DNA of 58,093 nucleotides from assembly GCA_900754075.1 (NCBI GenBank), contig CAAEBN010000033.1, positions 1-58,093 of the forward strand. The letters run 5' to 3'. Under the pieces are notes generated by a model, which was given only the letters and a program-made list of their open reading frames with translations, did no database searches and was not told the origin of the DNA. A program made the translations under genes and the position numbers. The DNA is from an uncultured Collinsella sp. (GTDB lineage: Bacteria > Actinomycetota > Coriobacteriia > Coriobacteriales > Coriobacteriaceae). Positions 1 through 9,618 of the stretch are shown here, piece after piece; position 1 is the stretch's first letter, and each line of letters opens with the position of its first letter.

Positions 1-17
1 CGTGAAAGAGGAGGGAA

Positions 18-33
18 GCGTACTTCGGTACGC
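18..33 (+). other. UUCG-tetraloop hairpin
   Basis: GCGTAC, TTCG, GTACGC forms a 6-bp stem closed by the very stable UUCG tetraloop when read on the plus strand. The window starts only 17 bases before it, so what it belongs to cannot be told. It may be part of a transcript that ends at the hairpin at 87-114. Confidence 0.4.
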
Positions 34-86
34 GACCGACGATTGAACGTCAGATTGCCGCTTAGGGGCGTTTGCAGCGTCGAGCT

Positions 87-114
87 GTTACGCGGTTTGG
101 TAAAACCGCGTAAC
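87..114. terminator. 12-bp hairpin between htpG and the window edge
   Basis: GTTACGCGGTTT pairs perfectly with AAACCGCGTAAC around a 4-nt loop. It lies 8 bases past the htpG stop and could end transcripts from either side. Neither strand has a clear T-run after it, so intrinsic termination is uncertain. Confidence 0.4.
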
Positions 115-121
115 TACCTAA

Positions 122-2146
122 CTACATCAAGTTGCAAACAGCCGCTGCGAAGGCCACGGGGTCCTCGGGCAGAATGCCCTCGACCAGCAGGGCCTGGTCG
201 TAGAGCAGGCCGGAGTACTGCTTGATCTTGTCAGCGTCGCCCGCCTTCTGAGCAGCGACGAGCTTGGCAAAGACCGGGTGCTTGGCGTTGAGCTCGAGCA
301 CGCGCTGGCTCTTGGGCATACCGTCGGGCGCGCCCTCGGGACCCTTCTGGAGTACCTTCTCCATCTCGAGCGAAAGCGGGCCCTCGGTGGTGATGCACGC
401 GGGGGCATCGGTCAGGCGCGCAGAGACGGCGACTTTCTCGACCTTGTCGCCGAGCGCCTCCTTCATGGCGCTAAAGAGGTCCTCGTTCTCCTTGGTGGCG
501 TCCTCGGCCTCCTTTTTCTCGTCCTCGGTCGCTAGGTCAAGATCACCGGTCGCAACGTTCTTGAGCTCCAGATGACGATCCTCGACCTCGGGCTCGGCAC
601 CGTCGGCAACGGCCTTCTCGGCAGCCTCGCGGGCAGCATCGTCCTCGTAGATCTTGGGCATATCGGCGGCAACGTACTCACGCATGGCCTGGAACGTGAA
701 CTCATCCACATCCTGCGTCAGCAGCAGCACGTCATAGCCGCGGTCGAGCACGCCCTTTACCACGGGCATCTTGGCCAAGCGCTCACGCGAGTCGCCGGCG
801 GCGTAGTAGATGGCCTTCTGGTCCTCGGGCATGCCCTTGGCATACTCGGCCAGGGTAATCATCTTCTGCTCCTTGGCAGACCAGAACAGCAGCAGGTCGG
901 CAAGCTCATCGGCCTTCATGCCATAGCTCGAGTAGATGCCGTACTTAAGGCCGCGGCCAAAGTTCTCAAAGAACTTCTCGTAGGCCTCGCGGTCGTTGTC
1001 ACGCATATCCTCAAGGTCGGCGGTAATCTTCTTTTCCACACGCTTGGCGATGGCCTTGAGTTGACGGTTCTGCTGCAGCGTCTCGCGCGAGATGTTGAGC
1101 GACACGTCGGAGGAATCCACGACACCGCGGACAAAGTTGTAGTAGTCGGGCAGCAGGTCGTCGCACTTCTCCATAATCAGGACGTTGGAGCTGTAGAGCG
1201 CCAGGCCCTTCTCGTAGTCCTTGCTGTACAGATCGAACGGGGCGCGACCCGGCACAAACAGCAGTGCATCGTACTCAAGCGTACCCTCGGCATGGAAGCT
1301 GATAGTGCGCGCGGGATCGTCAAAGTCATGGAACGTGGACTTGTAGAACTCGTTGTAATCCTTCTGCTCAACGTCGGAGCTGCGCTTTTTCCAGATCGGC
1401 GTCATGGAGTTGATGGTCTCGAGCTCCTGGTAGTCCTCGTACTCGGGCTTGTAATCATCCGGCGCATCCTCGGGCTTGGGCTTTTGACGGCTCTTGGACA
1501 CCATCATCTGGATCGGGTAGCGCACATAGTTGCTGTACTGCTGAATCAGGCTCTTGAGGCCCCACTCGGTCAGGAAGCGATCGTAGGTCTCGGCCTCGCC
1601 GTCAGCGTCGAGCTTCTCGTTCTCGCGCAGCGTCAGGATGACATCGGTACCGTGCTCGGCGCGGTCGCCGTCCTCGATGGTGTAGCCCTCAAGACCGTCA
1701 GACTCCCATACGTGAGCGGCATCCTCGCCATAAGCGCGGCTGACGACCTTCACGTGGCTGGCGACCATAAAGGCGGAGTAGAAGCCCACGCCAAACTGAC
1801 CGATGATGTCGACATCGGAGCCCTGCTGTTCGGCGTTCTCGGTCTTAAACTCCTCGGAGCCGGAATGGGCGATGGTGCCCAAGTTGCGCTCGAGCTCCTC
1901 GGCGGTCATGCCGATACCGTTATCCGAAATAGTGATGGTACGGGCATCTTTATCAAAGGAGACGCGAATAGCCAGGTCGCCCTGGTCGAGCTTGACGCTC
2001 GGATCCTGCAGGCTCTTAAAGTTGAGCTTGTCGACGGCGTCACTCGCGTTAGAGATAAGCTCGCGCAGGAAGATTTCCTTATTGGTGTAGATGGAGTTGA
2101 TCATGAGGTCGAGCAGTTTTTTGCTCTCGGTCTTAAATTGACGCAT
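122..2146 (-). CDS. htpG: Molecular chaperone HtpG (bacterial Hsp90)
   Basis: The 674-residue product is a full-length cytosolic Hsp90-family chaperone, an ATP-driven dimer that remodels client proteins. The N-terminal GHKL ATPase domain shows ELISNASDA (Asn and Asp contact ATP/Mg), the DNGIGM motif and IGQFGVGFYSAF, the ATP-lid glycine motif. Middle and C-terminal dimerisation domains follow without gaps. Its ATG follows AAAGGA at good spacing. It is monocistronic, and the preceding gene on the same strand is about 200 bp away. The upstream gap holds a weak dyad (2284-2310) that only loosely resembles a heat-shock operator. Identification is secure; heat-shock control is not shown. Confidence 0.97.
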   Translation of the reverse strand: MRQFKTESKKLLDLMINSIYTNKEIFLRELISNASDAVDKLNFKSLQDPSVKLDQGDLAIRVSFDKDARTITISDNGIGMTAEELERNLGTIAHSGSEEFKTENAEQQGSDVDIIGQFGVGFYSAFMVASHVKVVSRAYGEDAAHVWESDGLEGYTIEDGDRAEHGTDVILTLRENEKLDADGEAETYDRFLTEWGLKSLIQQYSNYVRYPIQMMVSKSRQKPKPEDAPDDYKPEYEDYQELETINSMTPIWKKRSSDVEQKDYNEFYKSTFHDFDDPARTISFHAEGTLEYDALLFVPGRAPFDLYSKDYEKGLALYSSNVLIMEKCDDLLPDYYNFVRGVVDSSDVSLNISRETLQQNRQLKAIAKRVEKKITADLEDMRDNDREAYEKFFENFGRGLKYGIYSSYGMKADELADLLLFWSAKEQKMITLAEYAKGMPEDQKAIYYAAGDSRERLAKMPVVKGVLDRGYDVLLLTQDVDEFTFQAMREYVAADMPKIYEDDAAREAAEKAVADGAEPEVEDRHLELKNVATGDLDLATEDEKKEAEDATKENEDLFSAMKEALGDKVEKVAVSARLTDAPACITTEGPLSLEMEKVLQKGPEGAPDGMPKSQRVLELNAKHPVFAKLVAAQKAGDADKIKQYSGLLYDQALLVEGILPEDPVAFAAAVCNLM

Positions 2147-2283
2147 GTGCAGTCCTTTCGCGCTACCCCTGCCCGCAAAAACGGCCCGGTTGCCCGAGCC
2201 GCATCGCAGACCTGCTATGTTCAGACTTAGATTTTATAACCCATTAGCGCGCATATATACATACGGAATCGAAAAACTGTATG

Positions 2284-2310
2284 TTGGAACACTCATGCGT
2301 CGATTGCCAA
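2284..2310. promoter_or_regulatory. Degenerate dyad upstream of htpG
   Basis: TTGGAACACTC, 7 bases, GATTGCCAA forms an imperfect dyad about 140 bp upstream of htpG. It shares some positions with the CIRCE half-sites (TTAGCACTC/GAGTGCTAA), but the spacing is 7 instead of 9 and several bases differ. It is reported only as a possible decayed operator. Confidence 0.15.
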
Positions 2311-2346
2311 GGGGTGTCCCCGACTGCCAGCAGAAAAGGAACGTCC

Positions 2347-2847
2347 CTATCTGTCGCCCATGCGCTTGGCCATCCAGGCATGAGGCTGGCCTTCGTCTTC
2401 GTAGTCCACCGGCGCGATCTGCGTGTAGCCCGCCTTGACGTAGAGCGGCAGCACGTACTCCTGTGCATGCAACTTTATGAGCTTGGCGCCGGCATCGCGC
2501 GCAGCAGCTTCGCTGGCTTCGACAATCTTGCTTGCCAGACCGCGACGGCGCATGGTGGACAGCACGGCGACGCGCCCCATAATATAGGTCTCCCCCGCCG
2601 CAACGTCTTCGTCCAAGTCGCACGCCGGCGAAACCGGAGCCTCTGCATCTGCCGCGCGCTCCAGTTCCTCGGGAAACACGCGCGAGCAGCCGGTGAGTTG
2701 ACCATCCACGTACAGCGTCACATGAATGCAGCCAGAAGCCTCATCGATCTGGTCGAACTCGATTTCATAACCCTGTTCGTCCACAAAGACGGCGCGGCGC
2801 ACCAGCGCCGCATCCTCAAAGCATCCCGTCTTAATTTGAATATCCAT
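2347..2847 (-). CDS. GNAT family N-acetyltransferase
   Basis: The 166-residue protein has the GNAT fold signature: a core strand with IMGRVAVLSTMRRRGLAS, the acetyl-CoA pyrophosphate loop (R-R-R-G-L-A), then a conserved helix and the KLHAQEYVLPLYVKAGY strand/helix near the C-terminus. The layout resembles ElaA/YjcF-type small acetyltransferases; the substrate is unknown. The start chosen is the ATG at 2847, because GGAGG sits 8 bases upstream; the more distal ATG at 2865 has no ribosome site. It lies 39 bp after cpsB and may be the last gene of the cps module. Confidence 0.85.
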   Translation of the reverse strand: MDIQIKTGCFEDAALVRRAVFVDEQGYEIEFDQIDEASGCIHVTLYVDGQLTGCSRVFPEELERAADAEAPVSPACDLDEDVAAGETYIMGRVAVLSTMRRRGLASKIVEASEAAARDAGAKLIKLHAQEYVLPLYVKAGYTQIAPVDYEDEGQPHAWMAKRMGDR

Positions 2848-2886
2848 GGTCGCCCCTCCGTTCAAAGCAAACGTTAGGGACAGATT

Positions 2887-3537
2887 TTAGCGAAAATGAG
2901 CGCCTCGCACGCTAAACTTGGCCCGCGCCCTTGCTAGGCAATCGTAGTGGCGAACATTGTGGGCGTCGCTTGCGATAAAGCTGTACAAGCCCTCGTCAAA
3001 CAGGCGCTGCGCCGGCTTTTTCTCGCGACCAAAGCGCCCGCCGGCAATAAAATCAGCCGAAGCCTGCAATTTGCAGCCCAGGTCGATCAGGCGTTCAGCC
3101 ACGCTCACATCCTTTTGAATCGCACGATAGCGCTCGGGATGGGCAATGATCACCTGGTAGCCGCGACACTGCAAGTCGTAGATCGTGTTCTCGTATTCCT
3201 CAAAGTCATACGAATCAGCACGCGTCGAGAGCTCAAGCAAAAACTCGTTTGAGCCATCGAAATGCAGGCGATCGGCCCATTCGATGCCCAAATCCATGAG
3301 CTTGGCATGATTGACCTCAAAGCCCATCTGCAAATGCATATCGCCCGCATGCGCGCAAAGCAGTCGATAGGCCTCCCACATTTTTTCGAAGTCAAAATAC
3401 GGGTCCCGGCAGTGCGGTGTGCACACCATGTGCGTTACGCCGACGGCGCGGGCCGCCTCGAGCATCGCCAAGCTTTGCTCGAGGTTCGTCGCGCCGTCAT
3501 CGACTCCGGGCAGGATATGGCAATGGATGTCTCGCAT
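2887..3537 (-). CDS. cpsB: PHP-type tyrosine-protein phosphatase (CpsB/YwqE family)
   Basis: The 216-residue protein is a metal-dependent PHP-domain phosphatase of the CpsB/YwqE/Wzb-like group, which dephosphorylates the tyrosine cluster of the cognate BY-kinase. The N-terminal metal motif HCHILPGVDDG is intact, followed by CTPHCRDPYF, the central GFEVNHA, HPERY and the C-terminal SDAHNVRHY; these histidines and aspartates make the Mn site. Length is somewhat below the usual ~245-255 residues. AAGAGGG precedes the ATG. It follows cpsD by 25 bp, so cpsC-cpsD-cpsB is one transcription unit. Confidence 0.92.
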   Translation of the reverse strand: MRDIHCHILPGVDDGATNLEQSLAMLEAARAVGVTHMVCTPHCRDPYFDFEKMWEAYRLLCAHAGDMHLQMGFEVNHAKLMDLGIEWADRLHFDGSNEFLLELSTRADSYDFEEYENTIYDLQCRGYQVIIAHPERYRAIQKDVSVAERLIDLGCKLQASADFIAGGRFGREKKPAQRLFDEGLYSFIASDAHNVRHYDCLARARAKFSVRGAHFR

Positions 3538-3562
3538 ATCGCCCTCTTATCTGCGTCATTGC

Positions 3563-4318
3563 TTATTTCTTAAAGCGTTTCGCCTTCGCAGGGGTGCCCG
3601 TTACAGCCGCGCCGCCAACAGCGGGATTGACCCCAGCCGCAGCGTCGTTCTGCCCCTTATCCCCGCCATAATACGAGTAATAGTAGTCGTGGCTCGAAGT
3701 CTCGCAGCAGTTCATGACCGTACCGATCACGTTGACCTCGGCCTTGTTGAGCTGATCGAAAGCAGCGAGGATCTCATTGCGCTTGGCAAAGTCCTGACGG
3801 ATGACATAGATGGTGCCGTCGGTGATCGCAGCGACTTCGGCAGCGTCAACGAACGTACCTACAGGCGGCGTATCAAAGATGACGTACTGGTACTTTTCCT
3901 CCAGCGCGGCGACAAGCTTGGCAAAGCGGCGCGAGGCGATGATGTCTGCCGGATTGGGAATGCGTGGCTCGGCGTCGAGGAAGAAGAGGTTGGGCTGGTC
4001 GGTGTCGATAACGGCCTCATCGATCGACATCTGATCGGAAAGCACGGCGTACAGGCCGCCGGCACGATGGATGCCCAGCATGTTGACAAGCGTACGATGG
4101 CGCATGTCGCACTCAACGAGCAGAACGCTCTTGCCGCTGGTTGCGATGGCCTGGGCCAAGTTGAACGCAATGGTGGACTTGCCCTCGTTGGGAATGGAGG
4201 AGGTCACCGTAATGGACTTGATGGGCGTATCGACACTCGCAAAGCGAATGTTGGCGAGCAGCGTCTTGGCTGCGTTGTTAAAGGCGAGGGTATCGCCGGT
4301 TTTCTTTTTACGGGCCAT
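3563..4318 (-). CDS. cpsD: Bacterial tyrosine kinase (CpsD/CapB family)
   Basis: The 251-residue cytosolic BY-kinase autophosphorylates on C-terminal tyrosines and steers surface polysaccharide assembly through its membrane partner CpsC. Walker A is SSIPNEGKST (about residues 40-49), Walker A' is VLLVECDMRH with Asp71, and Walker B is YVIFDTPPVG (about 145-154). The tyrosine cluster DYYYSYYGG lies near residues 211-219, just before a short Ala/Lys-rich tail. It begins 3 bp after the cpsC stop, a tight coupling typical of the split kinase/activator arrangement in Gram-positives. Confidence 0.93.
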   Translation of the reverse strand: MARKKKTGDTLAFNNAAKTLLANIRFASVDTPIKSITVTSSIPNEGKSTIAFNLAQAIATSGKSVLLVECDMRHRTLVNMLGIHRAGGLYAVLSDQMSIDEAVIDTDQPNLFFLDAEPRIPNPADIIASRRFAKLVAALEEKYQYVIFDTPPVGTFVDAAEVAAITDGTIYVIRQDFAKRNEILAAFDQLNKAEVNVIGTVMNCCETSSHDYYYSYYGGDKGQNDAAAGVNPAVGGAAVTGTPAKAKRFKK

Positions 4319-4321
4319 GGA

Positions 4322-4978
4322 TTACTTACCGCCCTTCACAACGGGGAAACGGCCGATGACGGGCACGCCGAGCAGCTCGACGGCGTCATCAACAGAACGG
4401 ACGCGCGTGTTGAGCATGTCGAGCAGCACAACAATCGCGACAGCGACAAACAGACCGGCCAGAGCGGCAACTGCAATGTAGAGCTTGCGGTTGGGGCCGC
4501 TGGGCTGGGTGGGAACCTTTGCCTTGTCGATGACGTTGACGGCCTGGGCGGCGTCGACGTCCTGGGCGACGGTAGAAACCGAGTTGGCCATGGCGTTGGC
4601 GACAGCGGCAGCGCCATCGGGGCTGGCACCGGTCACAGACAGCGAGATAACGCGGGTCGTGGTCTCGCTCGTAACGCTTACCTTATAGTCGGCCAGGCTG
4701 GAAAGGCCCAGCTCCTTGGCGGCACCGCTCTTGACGCTATCGCTGTCGAGCAGCGTGGCGATGTCGTTGGAGAGCATCTGGCTTGCAGACAGATCGTTGT
4801 AGTAGCTCGTCTGGCTGCCATCGGTCTTGGCGAGAATGTACATGCTCGTCGTGGCGGTGTAGGTGTTGTCCATCATGGTGAAGGAGACGACGCCCATGGC
4901 GATCGCGCAGACCACCGGAAGGGCGATGACCAGCTTGAGGTGCTTTTTTAGCAGCTGGAACAGTTCAAGAAGGGTCAT
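4322..4978 (-). CDS. cpsC: Wzz/CpsC-type polysaccharide chain-length regulator and kinase activator
   Basis: The 218-residue membrane protein has two transmembrane segments (about residues 16-36 and 165-187) around an extracytoplasmic Wzz domain, the expected topology of CpsC/CapA. The cytosolic C-terminal tail would activate CpsD. AAAGG lies 8 bases before the ATG. It is the first gene of cpsC-cpsD-cpsB. No glycosyltransferase, flippase or polymerase gene lies in the window, so the polysaccharide target must be encoded elsewhere. Confidence 0.9.
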   Translation of the reverse strand: MTLLELFQLLKKHLKLVIALPVVCAIAMGVVSFTMMDNTYTATTSMYILAKTDGSQTSYYNDLSASQMLSNDIATLLDSDSVKSGAAKELGLSSLADYKVSVTSETTTRVISLSVTGASPDGAAAVANAMANSVSTVAQDVDAAQAVNVIDKAKVPTQPSGPNRKLYIAVAALAGLFVAVAIVVLLDMLNTRVRSVDDAVELLGVPVIGRFPVVKGGK

Positions 4979-5025
4979 GCAGCTTGCCTTTCATTTCCCT
5001 AGTTCGTATCGACAAAACTGCTCGT

Positions 5026-5055
5026 ATAATATCGTATCTTTCTACCATGTCCGAA
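5026..5055 (-). promoter_or_regulatory. Candidate promoter of the cpsCDB unit
   Basis: On the minus strand TTCGGA (5055-5050) and TATTAT (5031-5026) are 18 bp apart and lie about 50 bp upstream of the cpsC ATG. The -10 is good, the -35 weak. This is a sequence-only prediction. Confidence 0.35.
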
Positions 5056-5154
5056 CTCTATACATAAGATACAGCGCTGACACCATTGTTGCGCAACATT
5101 AACGCCACACCGGCAGCCCCGATGCGGCGTGAAATTCACATGTTTGCAGTACTG

Positions 5155-6579
5155 CTACACGAACTGCTCATCCTGTTGCACGGGAAACGTCACCGTGATG
5201 GTGGTCCCCACCCCCAACTCGCTTGACAGATCGAGCGAGGCGTGATGATACAGGGCGGCATGCTTGACGATGGCCAGACCCAGACCCGTTCCACCACGCG
5301 CTTTAGAACGGCTCTTGTCAACGCGATAGAAACGCTCGAACACCTTACCCTGCTCCTCGGGCGCAATGCCAATGCCAGTATCGGCAACCGACAGATACGG
5401 GCGCCCGTCGTCGTTGGTTCCGCACCGCAACGTCACCGTACCGCCGGGCCGGTTGTAGCGAATGGCGTTGCTCGCCAGGTTATAGATGAGCTCATCGATC
5501 AGACGCGATACGCCTTCGACGACCACAGGCTTGGTCTCATGGCCTATCGTCACATTTGCCTGGCGAGCGACCTGCTCAAGACGCTGCTCGACCGCGTAGA
5601 TAGCGCGCGAAAGCTCAATGGGCTCCGTTGAGCCAATGGGCACCGCCTCGCCATCGCTCGCACGCTCGGCCTCATCCAAGTTCGAAAGCGTGAGGATATC
5701 GTTGACGAGCGCCGCCAAACGGCCCGCCTCTCGGTAGATGCGGCCGCCAAAGGTGCGCAGATCGTCCTCGCCCTCGACCATGCCGTTCGCAATGAGCTCG
5801 GCATAGCCTGAGACTGCCGTAAGCGGGGTCTTGAGCTCATGGGTGATATTGGCCGTGAACTCACGGCGCATACGGTCGTTGTCCGCCAGCACCGCCATCT
5901 GGCGCTTGAGCTCCTGGCGTTGCGACTCAATGCGCTCGAGCATGGGAACCATCTCGGCATAAGCATGCTCGTAGCTGCGGCGCGGATGGTCCAGATCGAC
6001 CTCCTGCAACGGCTCAATGATGGCACGGGACTCACGACGCGCCAAGAAAAACGAGAGCACCGCACCCGCCGCCGCAATAAGCAGCATCGGCGCCACGAGA
6101 GACATCAGAATCGCCGCAACGCCAGGTTGGGCCTGCGCCAAGCGAACAACCTGGCCGTTGTTAAGTCGGACGGCTCGGTACAGCATAATCTCGTCGAGCG
6201 TGGAGCTTGCGCGCTCCGCAGAACCCGAGCCGCTCTCGAAAGCCTTGGCGACCTCGGGACGATCGCCGTGATTGGGCAGCATGGAAGGCGACGCCTCGTT
6301 GTCGTAGGCAACCGACCCGTCTTTGTTGATCAGCGTGATGCGCAAGTCCTCGCGATCGAGACTGCGCAGAAAGGCAATAGGCTCCTGCTGCTCATTGAGG
6401 GCAGCGGCAATAAGCTCGGTTTCCTGCGAAAGGTTGGCACTCGTGGCATCTGCCAGGGTATTTTGCACAAAGAACGCACCCAGCACCGTAAACGCCACGA
6501 TAACCGCCATAGCGCAGAAAAAAACCGTCGCGAACACGCGATGCGACAGGGTGCGTTTTCCCTGGGGAGCTAAGACCAC
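5155..6579 (-). CDS. phoR: PhoR-like membrane sensor histidine kinase
   Basis: The 474-residue kinase has two transmembrane helices (about residues 17-37 and 155-178) around an extracytoplasmic sensor of about 115 residues. HisKA follows with the H-box FTANITHELKTPL, then the ATPase domain with N-box LIYNLASNAIRYN, DTGIGI, FERFYR and GGTGLGLAIVKH. It starts at a GTG 3 bp after the response regulator stop, with GGAGG in the end of that gene, so the two are co-translated. Position after pstB and phoB suggests phosphate sensing, as in PhoPR systems. The gene symbol is by context; another stimulus is possible. Confidence 0.85.
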   Translation of the reverse strand: MVLAPQGKRTLSHRVFATVFFCAMAVIVAFTVLGAFFVQNTLADATSANLSQETELIAAALNEQQEPIAFLRSLDREDLRITLINKDGSVAYDNEASPSMLPNHGDRPEVAKAFESGSGSAERASSTLDEIMLYRAVRLNNGQVVRLAQAQPGVAAILMSLVAPMLLIAAAGAVLSFFLARRESRAIIEPLQEVDLDHPRRSYEHAYAEMVPMLERIESQRQELKRQMAVLADNDRMRREFTANITHELKTPLTAVSGYAELIANGMVEGEDDLRTFGGRIYREAGRLAALVNDILTLSNLDEAERASDGEAVPIGSTEPIELSRAIYAVEQRLEQVARQANVTIGHETKPVVVEGVSRLIDELIYNLASNAIRYNRPGGTVTLRCGTNDDGRPYLSVADTGIGIAPEEQGKVFERFYRVDKSRSKARGGTGLGLAIVKHAALYHHASLDLSSELGVGTTITVTFPVQQDEQFV

Positions 6580-6582
6580 GAG

Positions 6583-7311
6583 CTACTCCTCCGATGCGCT
6601 TACCGCGCTGTCGGCTCCTTCGGCATCGTCATCGGCCGTAGGCTCGGCCAGACGATAGCCCACGCCGCGCACGGTCTCTATGGCGCTCGCATGCTCGCCG
6701 AGCTTTTGGCGGAGCGTCTGCACATGTACGTCGACGGTGCGCGAACCGCCGTCGAAGTCCCAGCCCCATACGCTCTGCAGCAGCGACTCGCGGGTAAAGA
6801 CCACGCCAGGTTTGCGCATGAGGTACTCGAGCAGGTCGAATTCGCGCAGTGTGAGCTTGAGCGGTTCACCGGCAACAGTCACTTCGCGGTGGCTGGGCGA
6901 AAGTACGATATCGCCCACGCTGAGTACATCGCTCGCCTGCTTGACCATGCCGCCGCGACGCAGCAGCGCACGGCAACGGCTAGCGAGCTCCATAAGCGAG
7001 AACGGCTTGGTCAGGTAATCGTCGGCGCCACCATCGAGCGCCATGACCTTGTCGAGCTCGGTGTCCTTGGCGGTGAGCATCATAATGGGCACCGTCGCCG
7101 TCAGGCGATCGGCACGCAGACGGCGCATAATCGCCAAGCCGTCGGTATCGGGCAGCATGATGTCGAGCAGCACAGCATCGGGCACCCGTCGCGCCACGGC
7201 GGCCTTAAACTCGCCATCGCACGAAAAGCCCTCGGCCTCGATTCCCTGCTTGCGCAGTGCATAGACCGTCAAATCCCTGATGTTGTCATCGTCCTCGACG
7301 TAATAAATCAT
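6583..7311 (-). CDS. phoB: OmpR/PhoB-family response regulator
   Basis: The 242-residue regulator has a receiver domain (acidic pair VEDDD, phosphoacceptor in LLDIMLPDTDG, MLTAKD, KPFSLMEL) and a C-terminal winged helix with LREFDLLEYL, SVWGWDF and VDVHVQTLRQKLG. The ATG at 7311 was chosen because AAGGGG lies just upstream of it; an in-frame ATG at 7335 has no ribosome site. It forms one unit with the histidine kinase downstream and lies 64 bp after pstB. The PhoB/PhoP role is inferred from this context. Confidence 0.88.
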   Translation of the reverse strand: MIYYVEDDDNIRDLTVYALRKQGIEAEGFSCDGEFKAAVARRVPDAVLLDIMLPDTDGLAIMRRLRADRLTATVPIMMLTAKDTELDKVMALDGGADDYLTKPFSLMELASRCRALLRRGGMVKQASDVLSVGDIVLSPSHREVTVAGEPLKLTLREFDLLEYLMRKPGVVFTRESLLQSVWGWDFDGGSRTVDVHVQTLRQKLGEHASAIETVRGVGYRLAEPTADDDAEGADSAVSASEE

Positions 7312-7375
7312 GTTGAACCCCTTTGCGGCCGGCATGACCGCATCTTAACCCTAAAGGCGCCTGTACTAGATGGTA

Positions 7376-8251
<876 letters not shown>

Positions 8252-8316
8252 ACCGCATACCTCCATATCGATATCAATCCAGCAGTATCGATAGTAGAAA
8301 TCGCGGCTCATACGCA

Positions 8317-8344
8317 CGTGAGCGCATTGTCAAGTGTTTGTAAG
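8317..8344 (-). promoter_or_regulatory. Three 11-bp-spaced repeats upstream of pstB (possible Pho box)
   Basis: On the minus strand CTTACA (8344-8339), TTGACA (8333-8328) and CTCACG (8322-8317) recur exactly every 11 bp. PhoP/PhoB operators in other bacteria are made of such 11-bp direct repeats (TTAACA-like in Bacillus). The array lies 66-93 bp upstream of the pstB ATG. TTGACA could also serve as a -35 element. Function is inferred. Confidence 0.35.
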
Positions 8345-8354
8345 GGCACGCTGG

Positions 8355-9593
8355 TTATGCAGCGGGCAGTGCAATGGTAAACATCGTGTGTTCGGGCGTC
8401 GATTCGCACGCGATGGTGCCGTTGTGTGCCGCGACAATCTCCTTGGCGATGGCAAGACCCAGGCCGGCGCCACCGCGATTGGTCGCACGTGCCGCGTCCA
8501 AGCGATAGAACTTCTCAAAGATCACCTTGAGCTTAGCCGCCGGAATCGGATCACCCTGATTGATAAAGCGAATTCGCACGCCACCGTCATCTTGGCGCCC
8601 AGCCTCAATCGTGATGGTCGATCCTTCGTAGCTATAGGCGATAGCGTTTTTCATGATGTTGTTGAACACGCGAGCCATCTTGTCGCCATCTACGAGCACC
8701 GTCAGGTCCTCACGCACATCAACTTGGACATCTTTGTGCTGCTCGTTGAGAATGGGATAGAACTCATCGACCACCTGCGCCAGCAGCAATCCCAGGTCGA
8801 CGTAGCCGCGCGTGAGCACAATATCGTGGAAGTCAAAGCGCGTGATATCAAAGAACTCCTCAATAAGCGTGTCGAGTCGGTGCGCCTTGTCGAGCGCCAC
8901 GCCCGTAAAGTGCGCGCGCTGCTCAACCGGCAGGTCGGGCGCCTCCTGCAACAGCGAGAGGTAGCCCACCACGCTGGCAAGCGGCGTGCGCAGGTCATGC
9001 GCCAGGTATGTGACCAAATCGTCCTTGCGGTGCGACTCGTCACGCAGGGCTTGCTGGACTTTGCGCTCGCGGTCGCGCACACGGTTGAGCACACCCTCGA
9101 CCTCCAGGAAGTCGCCGTCGATGTTGTCCCACGCGTCGGGATGATCGATCAGACGGTCCTGAATACGGGCGGCAAGCACGCGGTCGGAATGCTGCTCACC
9201 CTGCTCATAGCCCTGGTAGTACAGAGCACGGCCGCAAAAGAACAGGACGCACACGGCGAGCGCCAAGACAAAGCCAAGCATGTTGAATACAAAGCCAGCA
9301 TCGAACAGCACCGGTCTCTCAATGCCACCGAGTGCCATGGCGCCGATCGCCAGCGTCATGGCCCACGCGGCACCGCCGATCACCACGCAACGACGCACGA
9401 TTTCAAAGCGATCGATCAGCAAGAAGCCGATGAGTAGCACCGCCAAGATACCGGCGATGTTATCAATGCCGATCAGCAGCAGACTCAGCAAAAAGAGCAG
9501 CACCGTCGCAAGCGCGCGATTATCGACGACCGCCCTCACGTATTCAAAGAGTCGATCGGGTACCTCAAACGCCTGCTTATCGTCTTTTGTCAT
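8355..9593 (-). CDS. VanS-like sensor histidine kinase
   Basis: The 412-residue kinase has several N-terminal transmembrane helices (four likely within about residues 25-125) with very short loops, so it probably senses at or within the membrane. HisKA has YLAHDLRTPLASVVGYL; the ATPase domain has FNNIMKNAIAYSYEG, FEKFYRLD and GGAGLGLAIAKE, without a classical DxGxG G1 motif (FINQGDPIP instead). This is the VanS/intramembrane-sensor style. The start at 9593 follows GAGG by 8 bases; the ATG at 9599 is too close to it. It is paired with the regulator just upstream. Confidence 0.87.
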   Translation of the reverse strand: MTKDDKQAFEVPDRLFEYVRAVVDNRALATVLLFLLSLLLIGIDNIAGILAVLLIGFLLIDRFEIVRRCVVIGGAAWAMTLAIGAMALGGIERPVLFDAGFVFNMLGFVLALAVCVLFFCGRALYYQGYEQGEQHSDRVLAARIQDRLIDHPDAWDNIDGDFLEVEGVLNRVRDRERKVQQALRDESHRKDDLVTYLAHDLRTPLASVVGYLSLLQEAPDLPVEQRAHFTGVALDKAHRLDTLIEEFFDITRFDFHDIVLTRGYVDLGLLLAQVVDEFYPILNEQHKDVQVDVREDLTVLVDGDKMARVFNNIMKNAIAYSYEGSTITIEAGRQDDGGVRIRFINQGDPIPAAKLKVIFEKFYRLDAARATNRGGAGLGLAIAKEIVAAHNGTIACESTPEHTMFTIALPAA

Positions 9594-9618
9594 GTCCATG
9601 TCCTCGCAAACAAAGGCG

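Noticed and set aside
2284..2310. CIRCE (HrcA) operator for htpG
   Set aside because: Spacing is 7 instead of 9 and only part of the half-sites match; listed only as a degenerate dyad.
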